The notes under the pieces: generated by a model
Databases searched by the model: none
What the model saw: only the letters and a program-made list of their open reading frames with translations
What the model was told of the DNA's origin: nothing
Made by a program: the position numbers and the translations under genes
In this document: positions 17,532 to 26,688 of the stretch, in pieces
Layout: the number at the start of each line of letters is the position of its first letter
Numbering within the stretch: position 1 is the stretch's first letter
Origin: Streptomyces canus
GTDB lineage: Bacteria; Actinomycetota; Actinomycetes; Streptomycetales; Streptomycetaceae
DNA: 64,000 bases
Assembly: GCF_030816965.1 (NCBI RefSeq)
Contig: NZ_JAUSYQ010000002.1
Span: 6,438,001-6,502,000, forward strand
Direction of reading: 5' to 3'

Positions 17532-18335
17532 ATGGGTGAGGAGCGGTTCGGGGAGTTCGTGCTGGTGCGGCGGCATGAGGAGGGCAGTGTCGCCGAGCTG
17601 GTGCTCGACCGGCCCAAGGCGATGAACGCGGTCTCCACGGAGATGGCACGGTCCGTCGCCGCCGCCTGTGCCTCGCTGGGGGGTGATGAGGGGGTACGGG
17701 TCGTCGTGGTGACCTCCACGCATGAGCGGGCGTTCTGTGTCGGGGCGGATCTGAAGGAGCGGAACTCCTTCAGTGACGCGGAGCTGCTGCGGCAGCGACC
17801 GGTGGCCCGGGGGGCGTACACGGGGGTGCTGGAGTTGCCTGTGCCGACGATCGCCGCGGTGCACGGGTTCGCGTTGGGCGGGGGGTTCGAGCTGGCGCTG
17901 TCATGCGACCTGATCGTGGCCGACCGTACGGCGGTGGTGGGGTTGCCGGAGGTGTCGGTGGGGGTGATCCCCGGGGGCGGAGGGACGCAGTTGCTGCCTC
18001 GGCGGGTGGGGGCGGCGCGGGCTTCGGAGCTGATCTTCACCGCGCGGCGGGTGGAGGCGGAGGAGGCGCACCGGCTGGGGCTGGTGGATCAGTTGGTGGA
18101 GGCTGGGGAGGACCGGGCGGAGGCGCTTTCGCTGGCGGTTCGGATCGCCGCGAACTCGCCTGTGGGGCTGCGTGCGGCGAAGCGGGCGCTGCGGCTCGGG
18201 CAGGGGCTGGACCTGCGGGCCGGGCTCGAGGTGGAGGACGCGGCATGGCGGGCGGTGGCGTTCTCGGGGGACCGGGCGGAGGGCGTGGCGGCGTTCAACG
18301 AGCGCCGGGCGCCGCGGTGGCCTCCGGCGGTTTGA
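17532..18335 (+). CDS. enoyl-CoA hydratase/isomerase
   Basis: Crotonase-fold protein of 267 residues hydrating 2-enoyl-CoA in beta-oxidation-type pathways. Visible are the first oxyanion strand AFCVGADLKERNS, the second oxyanion loop AAVHGFALGGGFELALSCD with PEVSVGVIPGGGGTQLLPR carrying the catalytic Glu region, and the C-terminal trimerisation helix. The ATG at 17532 has a GGGAGG eight bases upstream. It stands alone, followed by a repeat-filled gap. Confidence 0.9.
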   Translation: MGEERFGEFVLVRRHEEGSVAELVLDRPKAMNAVSTEMARSVAAACASLGGDEGVRVVVVTSTHERAFCVGADLKERNSFSDAELLRQRPVARGAYTGVLELPVPTIAAVHGFALGGGFELALSCDLIVADRTAVVGLPEVSVGVIPGGGGTQLLPRRVGAARASELIFTARRVEAEEAHRLGLVDQLVEAGEDRAEALSLAVRIAANSPVGLRAAKRALRLGQGLDLRAGLEVEDAAWRAVAFSGDRAEGVAAFNERRAPRWPPAV

Positions 18336-18356
18336 CGGGGGTGCCTGCGGCGGCCT

Positions 18357-18761
18357 GTGCGGGTTTGGTGGGGGCGGGCGTTGTGCGCAGTTCCCCGCGC
18401 CCCTGAATGCCTGCGGCGCAGGTGCGGCCCCGGTGGGGGCTGGTGTAGCGCGTGGGGTTCGGTGGGTGGGTCGGGGCCGGGGTGGGGGGTGTCCGTCCTC
18501 GGTCCGGCGGTTGCTGTCGATTGAGCAGTACTGGATGACGGACGCCGGCCGCTGCGGGCGGACACCCCACCCCGTCCCCTGCGCGCCGTACGCGGCCAAC
18601 GGTCCGTCGTGGCGCGCGGTGCGGCGAATGGTCCGTCGTGGTGCGCGCGGTGGTGGACGGTCCGTCGTCATGCGGGTGACTGCAGCTCCCCAGGGGCGCG
18701 GGGCTGTGACATCAGCGGCTCCGCCGCGGGGCGCGACCAGCCACAACGGACCCGCAGCCGC
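18357..18761. repeat. dispersed intergenic element, copy B
   Basis: About 405 bp, closely similar to 4098-4452. The same outer GCGCAGTTCCCCGCGCCCCT motif occurs at the left, with an inverted AGGGGCGCGGGG at the right. The internal inverted repeat is at 18479-18495 and 18559-18573 (right arm two C shorter), with an identical loop core TTGAGCAGTACTGGATGACG. It differs from copy A by an extra GTCCGTCGT-containing duplication and an added GGCTCCGCCGCGG hairpin near the right end. No gene lies within it. Confidence 0.7.
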
Positions 18762-18880
18762 CCGACAACCCGGCGTGGCACCCCCGTAGGCGCCCGGCCC
18801 GAGCCCAGCGCGGCTGACCGCGTTCTCGAACGGCCCAACCACAACCGGGCCCCCACCCGAATCCTCCCTAGCCTGGAGTG

Positions 18881-20110
18881 ATGGGTGAGGACATCCGGCT
18901 GGCCGCCGTCGTGGCGTTGGCTCAGGGCATGGCGGCGGCCCATGGCTCGCGGGAGGCGTGGCGGGCTGCCGCCGCTGGGGCGTGCCGTGCGCTCGGGGGG
19001 AGTTTTGCCGCGTTGTCCGTGTGGGAGCGGGAGCTCGGGCGGCTCAGGGTGCTGGTGAACGTGGGGGAGCTGGCCGCCGGCGAGGAGGAGTTTCCCGACG
19101 GTGAGGCCTACCCCGTGCACCAGTTCCCGGAGATCACCGAGTTTCTGCACGAGCGGTGGGCCGGGGGCGGCGAGCCCAACGCGTGGGTCGAGACGGCGGA
19201 GGGTCCCGCGGCCGGGGGACGGCCCGGCTATGTGCATCAGCGGGTCGCCGCGCTGCGCAGGAGGGGGCGTGGGAGCTGTGTCGTCGCTCCGATCGTGCTG
19301 AACGGGCGGGCGTGGGGGGAGCTGTATGTCGCCCGGCCCGCCGGTGCCCCCGTCTTCGGGCGGGAGGACGCCGACTTCGCCACCGTTCTGGCCGCCGTGG
19401 TCGCCGCCGGAATCGCCCAGGCGGAGCGGCTGGAGGAGGCGAGACGGCTGGCGTTCACGGATGCCCTGACCGGGCTCGCCAATCGCCGTGCCGTGGATGC
19501 GCGGCTCGACGAGGCCGTCGACCGGCACAAGAGGGACGGTGTCGTCGTCAGCCTCGTCGTGTGTGATCTGAACGGGCTCAAGCGGGTCAACGACACCCGT
19601 GGGCACGCCGTGGGCGACCGGTTGCTGGAACGATTCGGCTCGGTGCTCTCGCTGTGCGGGGCCATGCTGCCGGGCGCCCTCGCCGCGCGGCTCGGCGGGG
19701 ACGAGTTCTGTCTGCTCGCCGTCGGTCCGTCCGCCGACGACGTGGTCAGGGCGGCCGATGAACTCTGCCGGCGGGCCGGGGAGTTGGAACTGGGCGAGGG
19801 AGTGGCCTGTGGGGTCGCCTCCACCGCGGATCCGATCGGGCCCGTTCAGTCCGCCCGGCGGCTGTTCCGGCTCGCCGACGCCGCGCAGTACCGGGCCAAG
19901 GCCGAACGCGCCGTCAAGCCCGTCGTCGCGGGGCGGGCAGGGCCCGACGATCCCGTCGTACGGCTGGCCGATGCCGCTCCTTCCGGGGAGACGCCCGCCC
20001 GGAGCGGCGGCAGTTCCGGGGGCGACTGCCCTGAGGGGGCGTGTACGTGTAAGGGGCGTAGCCCCGACCCAGTAGTGACATCCTGGAATTCAATGCGTAC
20101 GCTCCTGAAT
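18881..20110 (+). CDS. GAF-GGDEF diguanylate cyclase-like protein (CdgE-like), open into hutH
   Basis: Predicted to make the second messenger c-di-GMP. An N-terminal GAF-like sensor (about 1-185) is followed by a GGDEF domain (about 190-345: FTDALTGLANRRAVDARLDE, CDLNGLKRVND, HAVGDRLL, ARLGGDEFCLLA). The GGDEF signature is intact; the RxxD product-inhibition site is absent. It resembles Streptomyces CdgE. No stop codon separates this frame from hutH: the frame continues through a Gly/Ser/Pro-rich linker into the histidine ammonia-lyase start, so the end given is only the last base before that ATG. A single extra G in the run at 20018-20022 would give a stop at 20032-20034. Confidence 0.8.
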
Positions 20111-21655
20111 ATGGATATGCACACTGTGGTGGTGGGGACGTCCGGGGTCACCGCGTCCGACGTCCTTGCCGTGGCACGAGACGGTGCCCGCGTCGAGCTC
20201 TCCGAGGAGGCGGTCGCCGCTCTGGCCGCGGCCCGCGGCATCGTGGACGCCCTCGCGGCCAAGCCCGAGCCCGTCTACGGCGTCAGCACCGGTTTCGGTG
20301 CCCTCGCGACCCGGCACATCAGCCAGGAGCTCCGCGCCCAACTGCAGCGCAACATCGTCCGTTCGCACGCCGCGGGGATGGGGCCGCGGGTGGAGCGGGA
20401 AGTCGTCCGGGCGCTGATGTTCCTGCGGCTCAAGACCGTCTGCTCGGGACACACGGGGGTGCGGCCCGAGGTCGCGCAGACCATGGCCGCCGTGCTCAAC
20501 GCCGGGATCACGCCGGTGGTCCACGAGTACGGTTCGCTCGGCTGCTCCGGCGATCTCGCGCCGCTGTCCCACTGTGCCCTCACGCTCATGGGGGAGGGGG
20601 ACGCCGAGGGGCCCGACGGTGTGGTCCGGCCTGCCGGTGAGCTGCTCGCCGAGCACGGGATCGAGCCTGTCGAGCTGCGGGAGAAGGAGGGGCTCGCCCT
20701 TCTCAACGGCACCGACGGCATGCTCGGGATGCTGGTCATGGCGCTCGCCGATCTGGACATGCTCTACAAGTCCGCCGACATCACCGCCGCCCTGTCCTTG
20801 GAGGCCCTGCTCGGTACCGACAAGGTGCTCGCTCCCGAACTGCACGCCATCCGGCCGCATCCGGGGCAGGGGGCCTCCGCCGCCAACATGCTGGCCGTGC
20901 TGCAGGGTTCGGAGCTCACCGGGCATCACCAGGACGACGCGCCCCGGGTCCAGGACGCCTACTCCGTGCGCTGCGCGCCGCAGGTCGCCGGGGCCGGGCG
21001 GGACACCATGGCGCATGCGCGGCTGGTGGCGGAGAGGGAGTTGGCGTCCGCGGTCGACAACCCCGTCGTCCTGCCGGACGGTCGCGTCGAGTCCAACGGC
21101 AACTTCCATGGCGCGCCCGTCGCTTACGTCCTCGACTTCCTCGCCATCGCCGTCGCCGATCTCGCGTCGATCGCCGAGCGGCGCACCGACCGGCTGCTCG
21201 ACAAGAACCGGTCCCACGGGCTGCCGCCGTTCCTCGCGGACGACGCCGGCGTCGACTCCGGACTGATGATCGCCCAGTACACGCAGGCCGCGCTGGTCAG
21301 CGAGTTGAAGCGGCTGGCCGTACCGGCGTCCGCGGACTCGATCCCCTCGTCCGCGATGCAGGAGGACCACGTCTCGATGGGGTGGTCGGCCGCGCGCAAG
21401 CTGCGCACCGCCGTCGACAACCTCACCCGGGTCCTCGCCGTCGAGCTCTACGCCGCCTCGCGCGCCGTCGAGCTGCGCGAGGGCCTGAGCCCGGCGCCGG
21501 CCACGCAGGCCGTCATCAGCGCCGTACGCAAGGCGGGTGTCGAGGGTCCCGGTCCCGACCGGTTCCTGGCGCCCGACCTCGCCGCGGCCGACGTGTTCGT
21601 ACGGGAGGGACGGCTGGTGTCGGCGGTGGAGGCCGTCACCGGGCCGCTGCTGTAA
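20111..21655 (+). CDS. hutH: histidine ammonia-lyase
   Basis: Deaminates L-histidine to urocanate, the first step of histidine use. 514 residues from ATG 20111 (MDMHTVVVGTSGVTASD). The MIO prosthetic-group site is EYGSLGCSGDLAPLSH (Cys-Ser-Gly as in other Streptomyces enzymes, near residue 143). Further conserved parts are YGVSTGFGALATRHI, GTDGMLGMLV, QDAYSVRCAPQV and NFHGAPVAYVLDFL. It is in frame with the upstream GGDEF gene without an intervening stop. A hairpin (GGGGC-GTA-GCCCC) lies at about 20052-20064, between the two. A strong terminator follows. Confidence 0.95.
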   Translation: MDMHTVVVGTSGVTASDVLAVARDGARVELSEEAVAALAAARGIVDALAAKPEPVYGVSTGFGALATRHISQELRAQLQRNIVRSHAAGMGPRVEREVVRALMFLRLKTVCSGHTGVRPEVAQTMAAVLNAGITPVVHEYGSLGCSGDLAPLSHCALTLMGEGDAEGPDGVVRPAGELLAEHGIEPVELREKEGLALLNGTDGMLGMLVMALADLDMLYKSADITAALSLEALLGTDKVLAPELHAIRPHPGQGASAANMLAVLQGSELTGHHQDDAPRVQDAYSVRCAPQVAGAGRDTMAHARLVAERELASAVDNPVVLPDGRVESNGNFHGAPVAYVLDFLAIAVADLASIAERRTDRLLDKNRSHGLPPFLADDAGVDSGLMIAQYTQAALVSELKRLAVPASADSIPSSAMQEDHVSMGWSAARKLRTAVDNLTRVLAVELYAASRAVELREGLSPAPATQAVISAVRKAGVEGPGPDRFLAPDLAAADVFVREGRLVSAVEAVTGPLL

Positions 21656-21662
21656 GGAGACG

Positions 21663-21695
21663 GGGCCCTGTTCGCCGTACGACCGAACAGGGCCC
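21663..21695. terminator. bidirectional hairpin terminator
   Basis: GGGCCCTGTTCG with its exact complement, 12-bp stem and 9-base loop, between the convergent hutH and lipoprotein genes. Confidence 0.82.
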
Positions 21696-21704
21696 TCGCG
21701 GCGG

Positions 21705-22496
21705 TTACTTGAGCTTGGTCAGCTGGGCGTCCATCACGGCCGTCGGCACGGGGGCCGCCTTGCCGCTGTCGAACGAGGCGAAGTTCACCGTGTAGTACGA
21801 GGAGACGGCGTTGCCGACGCGGACCACCTCGGTGTTGATGGTGGCCGTGCCCTCGCCGTCCATGTCGGAGGCGACGGAGAACGCGACGGACTCGTCGCCC
21901 TTGCCGGAGGCCTTCACCGAGGCCACCTCGGTGACCTTCTGCTTCTCGCCCTGGGCGGTGATGGTGAAGCCGCCGGAGCAGGCCGCGATGGCGTCGGAGA
22001 CGGACGTGACGGCCTTCTCGGCGCCGTCGCCGTCGTAGGAGGACAGGCCCACGAAGGTGATCTCGACGTTCAGGGCGTCCTCGAGGGAGGCCTTGTCCGG
22101 GGTCGTGGTGGCCGTGGGGATCTTCGTGACGGTGTAGCTCGCGCTCGCGTCCGTGTCGCCCGGCGCGAGACCCGCCATGGCGTGGGCCAGCGGGGCGCAC
22201 TCGGTCTTGTCGGTCTTCACTTCGCTCTTGGACTTCGGCAGGGTGCCGTCGTCGGCGGTGTCGACCTCGTACCCCGCGACATCGCTCTTGGCGAGGAACA
22301 GCTTCTTCAACTCGGCCGCGCTGAGCGCCTTCGCGGCCGTGGTCGTGCTCGAGGAGGAGGCGGCACCGGTCTCCTTGGACGTCCCGGACTCCTTGGAGTC
22401 GTCGTCCGAACCCCCGCCGCATCCTGTGATGAGGGCGAGCGACAGCACGCTCACGGTCGCCGTGGCACCTATGCGCGCCCTCGATGATCTCTTCAT
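21705..22496 (-). CDS. secreted lipoprotein, unknown function
   Basis: 263 residues with a lipoprotein signal (MKRSSRARIGATATVSVLSL then ALITGC, lipidated Cys at 26), a Ser/Thr/Asp-rich linker and a globular region from about 55. Two other cysteines (ECAPLAHAM; AACSGGF) could pair. The pattern is that of actinobacterial LppX/LprG-unrelated sensor-like lipoproteins of unknown role. ATG start at 22496. No enzyme motif is visible. Confidence 0.7.
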   Translation of the reverse strand: MKRSSRARIGATATVSVLSLALITGCGGGSDDDSKESGTSKETGAASSSSTTTAAKALSAAELKKLFLAKSDVAGYEVDTADDGTLPKSKSEVKTDKTECAPLAHAMAGLAPGDTDASASYTVTKIPTATTTPDKASLEDALNVEITFVGLSSYDGDGAEKAVTSVSDAIAACSGGFTITAQGEKQKVTEVASVKASGKGDESVAFSVASDMDGEGTATINTEVVRVGNAVSSYYTVNFASFDSGKAAPVPTAVMDAQLTKLK

Positions 22497-22560
22497 GGTG
22501 CGGACTATGAACGGTGCGCCAAGAAATCGTCAAGCAGGTTCAAGCGGAGCCCAAGCGGCT

Positions 22561-22863
22561 TCAGAAGCCCAGCCGTTCCCGGCGCACCGAATAGACGACG
22601 AAGCCCGCACCCAGAGTGAGGAACAGGGTGCCGCCGACGACGTACGGCGTGGTGTCGAAGCTGCCGGTGTCGGCGAGCCGGGTGTCGTCCACGGACGTCT
22701 CCGCGCTCGTGGTCGTGACCCGCGCCTGTGCCGTGACCTGCGGGGACGGCTCTGTTCTCGCCGGACTGTCCTGGGTCGCGTTGGCGGACGGGACGAACCA
22801 CAGGGCACCCAGAAGGGTCCCCGCGGCGGTGGCGGTCAGCAACGGACGGCGAACGGATGACAC
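22561..22863 (-). CDS. LAXTG-anchored small cell-wall surface protein
   Basis: 100 residues from GTG 22863. A Sec signal peptide (MSSVRRPLLTATAAGTLLGA, cleavage after SANA) precedes a Thr/Ser-rich mature part of ~40 residues, the sorting motif RLADTGS, a hydrophobic helix (TPYVVGGTLFLTLGAGFVVY) and the basic tail SVRRERLGF. LAXTG is the motif of class E sortases, which anchor chaplins in Streptomyces. The mature part is short and disordered, so a surface linker or coat role is more likely than an enzyme. It diverges from the acidic protein gene. Confidence 0.75.
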   Translation of the reverse strand: MSSVRRPLLTATAAGTLLGALWFVPSANATQDSPARTEPSPQVTAQARVTTTSAETSVDDTRLADTGSFDTTPYVVGGTLFLTLGAGFVVYSVRRERLGF

Positions 22864-22972
22864 GGAATATCGATCCCCTTGTGGTGCTGGCGAATTGGCC
22901 GTGTGGGGCGATGTTAGTGAAAGGCGCGGGTCACGGGAAAGTCACGGGAGCGGTGGGCTTTACGCTCCGAGC

Positions 22973-23317
22973 ATGAGCACTGAAGAGACATCACGTTTTG
23001 TACGGCTTCGGGTGGAACTCGTCGTGGAGGTCGACGACCAGGACGCCGTGACCCGGGCCGCGCTGGCGCGGATCGCGGAGGATCCGGACATGCCGGACGA
23101 CGAGCGGGCGCACGCCGAGGGCGCTGTGACGGAAGACACTGCGGAGGCCCTGGCCTATCTCGTGGACCCGTTCGACCTGGTGGGGGACCTGTCGGGCGTC
23201 GAACTCGCCCAGGCCTCCTGGAGCAGTGAGCGGATCGAGTACGACCCGGATTCGCCGGACTGGGACCTCGACGAGGATGATGTCCGGGACGACGAGGAAG
23301 AAGAGGCCGTCGGCTGA
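22973..23317 (+). CDS. acidic conserved hypothetical protein
   Basis: 114 residues from ATG 22973 (MSTEETSRFVRLRVELVVEV). A predicted beta-rich start is followed by a helix and a strongly acidic C-terminus (DPDSPDWDLDEDDVRDDEEEE). Charge and length fit small Streptomyces core proteins without assigned function. There is no membrane segment. A 214-bp gap to the L,D-transpeptidase follows. Confidence 0.65.
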   Translation: MSTEETSRFVRLRVELVVEVDDQDAVTRAALARIAEDPDMPDDERAHAEGAVTEDTAEALAYLVDPFDLVGDLSGVELAQASWSSERIEYDPDSPDWDLDEDDVRDDEEEEAVG

Positions 23318-23531
23318 GCGCGCTTGGGGAAATCGTGATCCCGGGCGGCAACCGCCGTCCGGGGTTTCGTCGTCTCAGGGGTCGCACGCACCGACAGACA
23401 CACCCTCCGCCACAGCGGACGTGGTGTGCCCCACATCTTCTCAGAAGGTGGAACGGGACGAACCGGTCGTAGCGTTTAGGTTTTATTGACGGGGACTCTC
23501 GGGCTCTCGGGTTTTCTGGGATTCGGCAACG

Positions 23532-24797
23532 ATGGAGAAGCGTGTGATGACGGTCAGTAAGCGGCGCAGGGGCCTGACGGTCGCGTCCGCACTGCTCGGC
23601 GGGGTGCTGGTGCTCTCGGCCTGTTCCGGTGGCGACGACTCCTCCTCGAGCGGTAGCGGCGGCGACACCTCGCAGGCCAAGGCCGACGAAGCGGCGGCCA
23701 AGAAGAGCTCCCAGGCCGAGATCAAGATCACGCCCAAGGACGGCACGGACAACGCCTCCATCAACAACTCCGCCGCCGTCACCGTGAGCAAGGGCACGCT
23801 CACCGACGTGACGATGACGACGACCGACGGCACGAAGATCGCCGGCGAGCTGTCCGCCGACAAGACCAGCTGGAAGCCCGACACCCAGCTGGAGCGCTCC
23901 ACGACCTACAAGGTCGCCGCGGAGGCCAAGGACACCGACGGGCTCGTGGCCCACGAGAACGCCTCGTTCACGACGGTCTCCCCGGCCAACAGCTTCATAG
24001 GCAACTTCACGCCGGAGGACGGCTCGACGGTCGGCGTGGGCATGCCGGTGTCGATCAATTTCGACAAGGCGATCAGCAACAAGGCGGCCGTCCAGAAGGG
24101 CATCACCGTCTCCTCCAGCAGCGGTCAGGAGGTCGTCGGGCACTGGTTCAACGCCAACCGCATCGACTTCCGCCCCGAGGACTACTGGAAGGAGAACTCC
24201 ACCGTCACGCTGAAGCTCGCGCTCGACGGTGTCGAGGGCGCCTCCGGTGTCTACGGCGTCCAGCAGAAGACGGTCACGTTCAAGATCGGCCGCAACCAGG
24301 TCTCGTACGTCGACGCCAAGACCAAGCAGATGAAGATCACGCACAACGGCCAGACGATCAAGACCATCCCGATCTCGGCCGGTTCGCCGGAGAACAAGAC
24401 GTACGAAGGCGTCATGGTGATGTCCGAGAAGTTCAAGGAGACGCGCATGAACGGCGCGACCGTGGGCTTCACCGACGACGACGGCAAGGGCGAGTACGAC
24501 ATCAAGGACGTGCCGCACGCCATCCGGCTCACCAACTCCGGCACGTTCGTGCACGGCAACTACTGGGGCGCCAAGTCCGTCTTCGGCAACGTGAACACCA
24601 GCCACGGCTGCGTGGGCCTGTCCGACACCAAGGGCGCCAACGACACCGGCACGGCGGGCTACTGGTTCTACACCCACTCGATCGTCGGCGACGTGGTGGT
24701 CGTCTCCAACACCGGCGACAAGACGGTGGCCCCGGACAACGGCCTCAACGGCTGGAACCTGAACTGGGCGGACTGGAAGGCGGGGTCGGCGGTCTGA
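23532..24797 (+). CDS. L,D-transpeptidase lipoprotein (Ig-like + YkuD)
   Basis: Forms 3-3 cross-links in peptidoglycan outside the membrane. 421 residues: lipoprotein signal with SAC at Cys31, Gly/Ser linker, two Ig-like domains (about 55-250), then the YkuD catalytic domain with HGNYWGAKSVFGNVNTSHGC, where the SHGC cysteine (about residue 359) is the nucleophile. This is the actinobacterial Ldt layout seen in mycobacterial LdtMt2. A second ATG lies five codons downstream. A 32-bp palindromic terminator follows. Confidence 0.92.
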   Translation: MEKRVMTVSKRRRGLTVASALLGGVLVLSACSGGDDSSSSGSGGDTSQAKADEAAAKKSSQAEIKITPKDGTDNASINNSAAVTVSKGTLTDVTMTTTDGTKIAGELSADKTSWKPDTQLERSTTYKVAAEAKDTDGLVAHENASFTTVSPANSFIGNFTPEDGSTVGVGMPVSINFDKAISNKAAVQKGITVSSSSGQEVVGHWFNANRIDFRPEDYWKENSTVTLKLALDGVEGASGVYGVQQKTVTFKIGRNQVSYVDAKTKQMKITHNGQTIKTIPISAGSPENKTYEGVMVMSEKFKETRMNGATVGFTDDDGKGEYDIKDVPHAIRLTNSGTFVHGNYWGAKSVFGNVNTSHGCVGLSDTKGANDTGTAGYWFYTHSIVGDVVVVSNTGDKTVAPDNGLNGWNLNWADWKAGSAV

Positions 24798-24823
24798 CGT
24801 CCGACTGCTGACACAGGTCGCTC

Positions 24824-24855
24824 GAGGGCGGCCACCCGATCGGGTGGCCGCCCTC
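24824..24855. terminator. terminator of L,D-transpeptidase gene
   Basis: A perfect 32-bp palindrome, GAGGGCGGCCACCCGA with its exact complement and followed by ACCTTT, 27 bp behind the L,D-transpeptidase stop. Confidence 0.82.
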
Positions 24856-24990
24856 ACCTTTCGGACAGTCCACCGCAGCCGCGTTTCTGACAGGCTCGTC
24901 CGGGCTCATCCCTGGCTCACGGACAGCCTTCTCATGCAGCTCTTATGTGTGCCTTATCCAGTCATCACGCGCCGTACCTAGCTTGCGGCC

Positions 24991-26457
24991 ATGTTCTTCA
25001 CCTACCTGAGGCGCGAACTGCGCCGCCGCAGAAAGGCGGCCCTCGTCGTCGCCTCCGGGCTCGCGCTCGGGATCGCGCTGGTCATCGTGGTCAGCTCCGT
25101 GTCGTCCGGCATGGGGAAGGCCCAGGACAAGGTCCTCCAGTCGCTGTACGGGCTGGGCACCGACATGACGGTCACCAAGGCCGCCCAGCCACAGGCCAGT
25201 TCGTCGGAGCGGCCGCGTTTCCAGTTCGACGCGCAGGACAACGGCTCCGACTCGGAGCAGAGCAGCGACCGGGTCCTGGTGCAGGGGTTCCAGACCCTGT
25301 CCACCTCCACGGTCACCAAGGTCGACCAGCAGACCGGGGTCTCGGACGCGGTCGGCGGGCTGAGTCTGCAAGTCATCAAGGTGAGCGGGCAGTTCACTCG
25401 CGGACAGTTCCAGCAGAACCAGAACGGCGGCAACCAGCAGGGCGGTCCCGGAGGCAACGGCGGCGGCAGCGGGCCGCCTCAGGGTGAAGTGCGGGGCGGT
25501 GGCGCCAACTTCGACGTCAACAGCTACTCCGTCTTCGGCACCGACGTCACCAAGGCGGCCCTCGGCCCGCTGACCTCCTCCAAGATCACCAGCGGACGTA
25601 CGTTCACGTCGGCCGAGACCGCCGCGAAGGTCGCCGTCGTCGACTCCGCGTACGCCAAGGAGAAGAAGCTCAAGGTCGGCTCCACCGTCACCATCAAGAG
25701 CGTCAAGTTCAAGGTGATCGGTATCGCCACCGCGGACAGCGGGGACGCTGCCGCCAACGTCTACATCCCCCTCGCTCAGGCGCAGACCCTCAGCGACTCG
25801 AAGAACAAGGTCACCACGATCTACGTCAAGGCGACCGACTCGCAGAAGATCGACTCCGTCAAGTCGACGATCCAGAAGAACATCTCGGGTACGACGGTGA
25901 CGACCTCGGCGGATCTCGCGGACACGGTGTCGGGGTCGCTGTCGACGGCCTCCTCGCTCGCCACCAACGTCGGCAAGTGGCTGTCCATCGCCGTGCTCGT
26001 CGCGGCCTTCCTCGTCGCCGGTCTGCTGACCTCGTCCGCCGTCTCACGCCGGGTGCGGGAGTTCGGCACGCTCAAGGCACTGGGCTGGAAGTCGGGGCGG
26101 GTGACCCGGCAGGTCGTCGGCGAGGCGATGGTCAACGGGCTGCTGGGCGGTGCGCTGGGTATCGCGCTCGGTCTCGCGGGGGCGTACGTCGTGACGGCCA
26201 TCAGCCCCACACTGCAGGCGCAGTTGGGCGGTGGCGGTGGCGGTGCCGGTGGTCCCGGTGGTGGGGGTGGCTTCGGCGGCCCCGGTCGCCAGGTGGCTGC
26301 CAAGACGCTGGACGTTGCCCTGACGGCCCCGGTCAGTCTCACGACCGTGGCGATCGCGGTGGGCCTGGCGGTGGCGGGCGGTCTCATCGCGGGAGCGTTC
26401 GGGGGCTGGCGTGCGTCCCGGCTGCGGCCGGCGGACGCGTTGCGCCGCGTCGAGTAG
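24991..26457 (+). CDS. ABC transporter permease, MacB/FtsX type
   Basis: 488 residues. A membrane helix near residues 15-36 is followed by a large extracellular MacB-like periplasmic domain (to about 320), and then three helices forming the FtsX fold (about 330-350, 380-405, 455-475), with the coupling region VSRRVREFGTLKALGWKSGRVTRQVVGEA. An unusual Gly-rich loop (GGGGGGAGGPGGGGGFGGPG) sits between the last helices. Such permeases act in mechanotransmission or export of lipoproteins, peptides or drugs; the substrate is unknown. The partner ATPase follows after a 231-bp repeat-bearing gap. Confidence 0.85.
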   Translation: MFFTYLRRELRRRRKAALVVASGLALGIALVIVVSSVSSGMGKAQDKVLQSLYGLGTDMTVTKAAQPQASSSERPRFQFDAQDNGSDSEQSSDRVLVQGFQTLSTSTVTKVDQQTGVSDAVGGLSLQVIKVSGQFTRGQFQQNQNGGNQQGGPGGNGGGSGPPQGEVRGGGANFDVNSYSVFGTDVTKAALGPLTSSKITSGRTFTSAETAAKVAVVDSAYAKEKKLKVGSTVTIKSVKFKVIGIATADSGDAAANVYIPLAQAQTLSDSKNKVTTIYVKATDSQKIDSVKSTIQKNISGTTVTTSADLADTVSGSLSTASSLATNVGKWLSIAVLVAAFLVAGLLTSSAVSRRVREFGTLKALGWKSGRVTRQVVGEAMVNGLLGGALGIALGLAGAYVVTAISPTLQAQLGGGGGGAGGPGGGGGFGGPGRQVAAKTLDVALTAPVSLTTVAIAVGLAVAGGLIAGAFGGWRASRLRPADALRRVE

Positions 26458-26529
26458 CGGGCGTCGGCTGCGGTGCCGATGCGCCCACGGATGTGCCTCG
26501 CCCCGCGGTCTCGCCGTTGGGGGAGCGTC

Positions 26530-26559
26530 GTGGCCGGTCGCGCAGTTCCCCGCGCCCCC
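26530..26559 (-). repeat. GC-rich palindromic repeat family member
   Basis: GTGGCCGGTCGCGCAGTTCC followed by CCGCGCCCCC, the reverse complement of the motif ending copy A (4404-4435). It sits in the gap between the ABC permease and ATPase genes, together with a second hairpin (CCCCGC-AAAA-GCGGGG, ~26592-26607). Confidence 0.6.
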
Positions 26560-26688
26560 GGGTGGGTTCAGTCACTCCGGCCCCCACCGTGCCCCGCAAA
26601 AGCGCGGGGATCTGCGCGGCCGGCGTCCACCGGCCCGCAGCCGACAACGACCCGCACCACCCCGAACCCACCACCCCAGGAGCTCACC

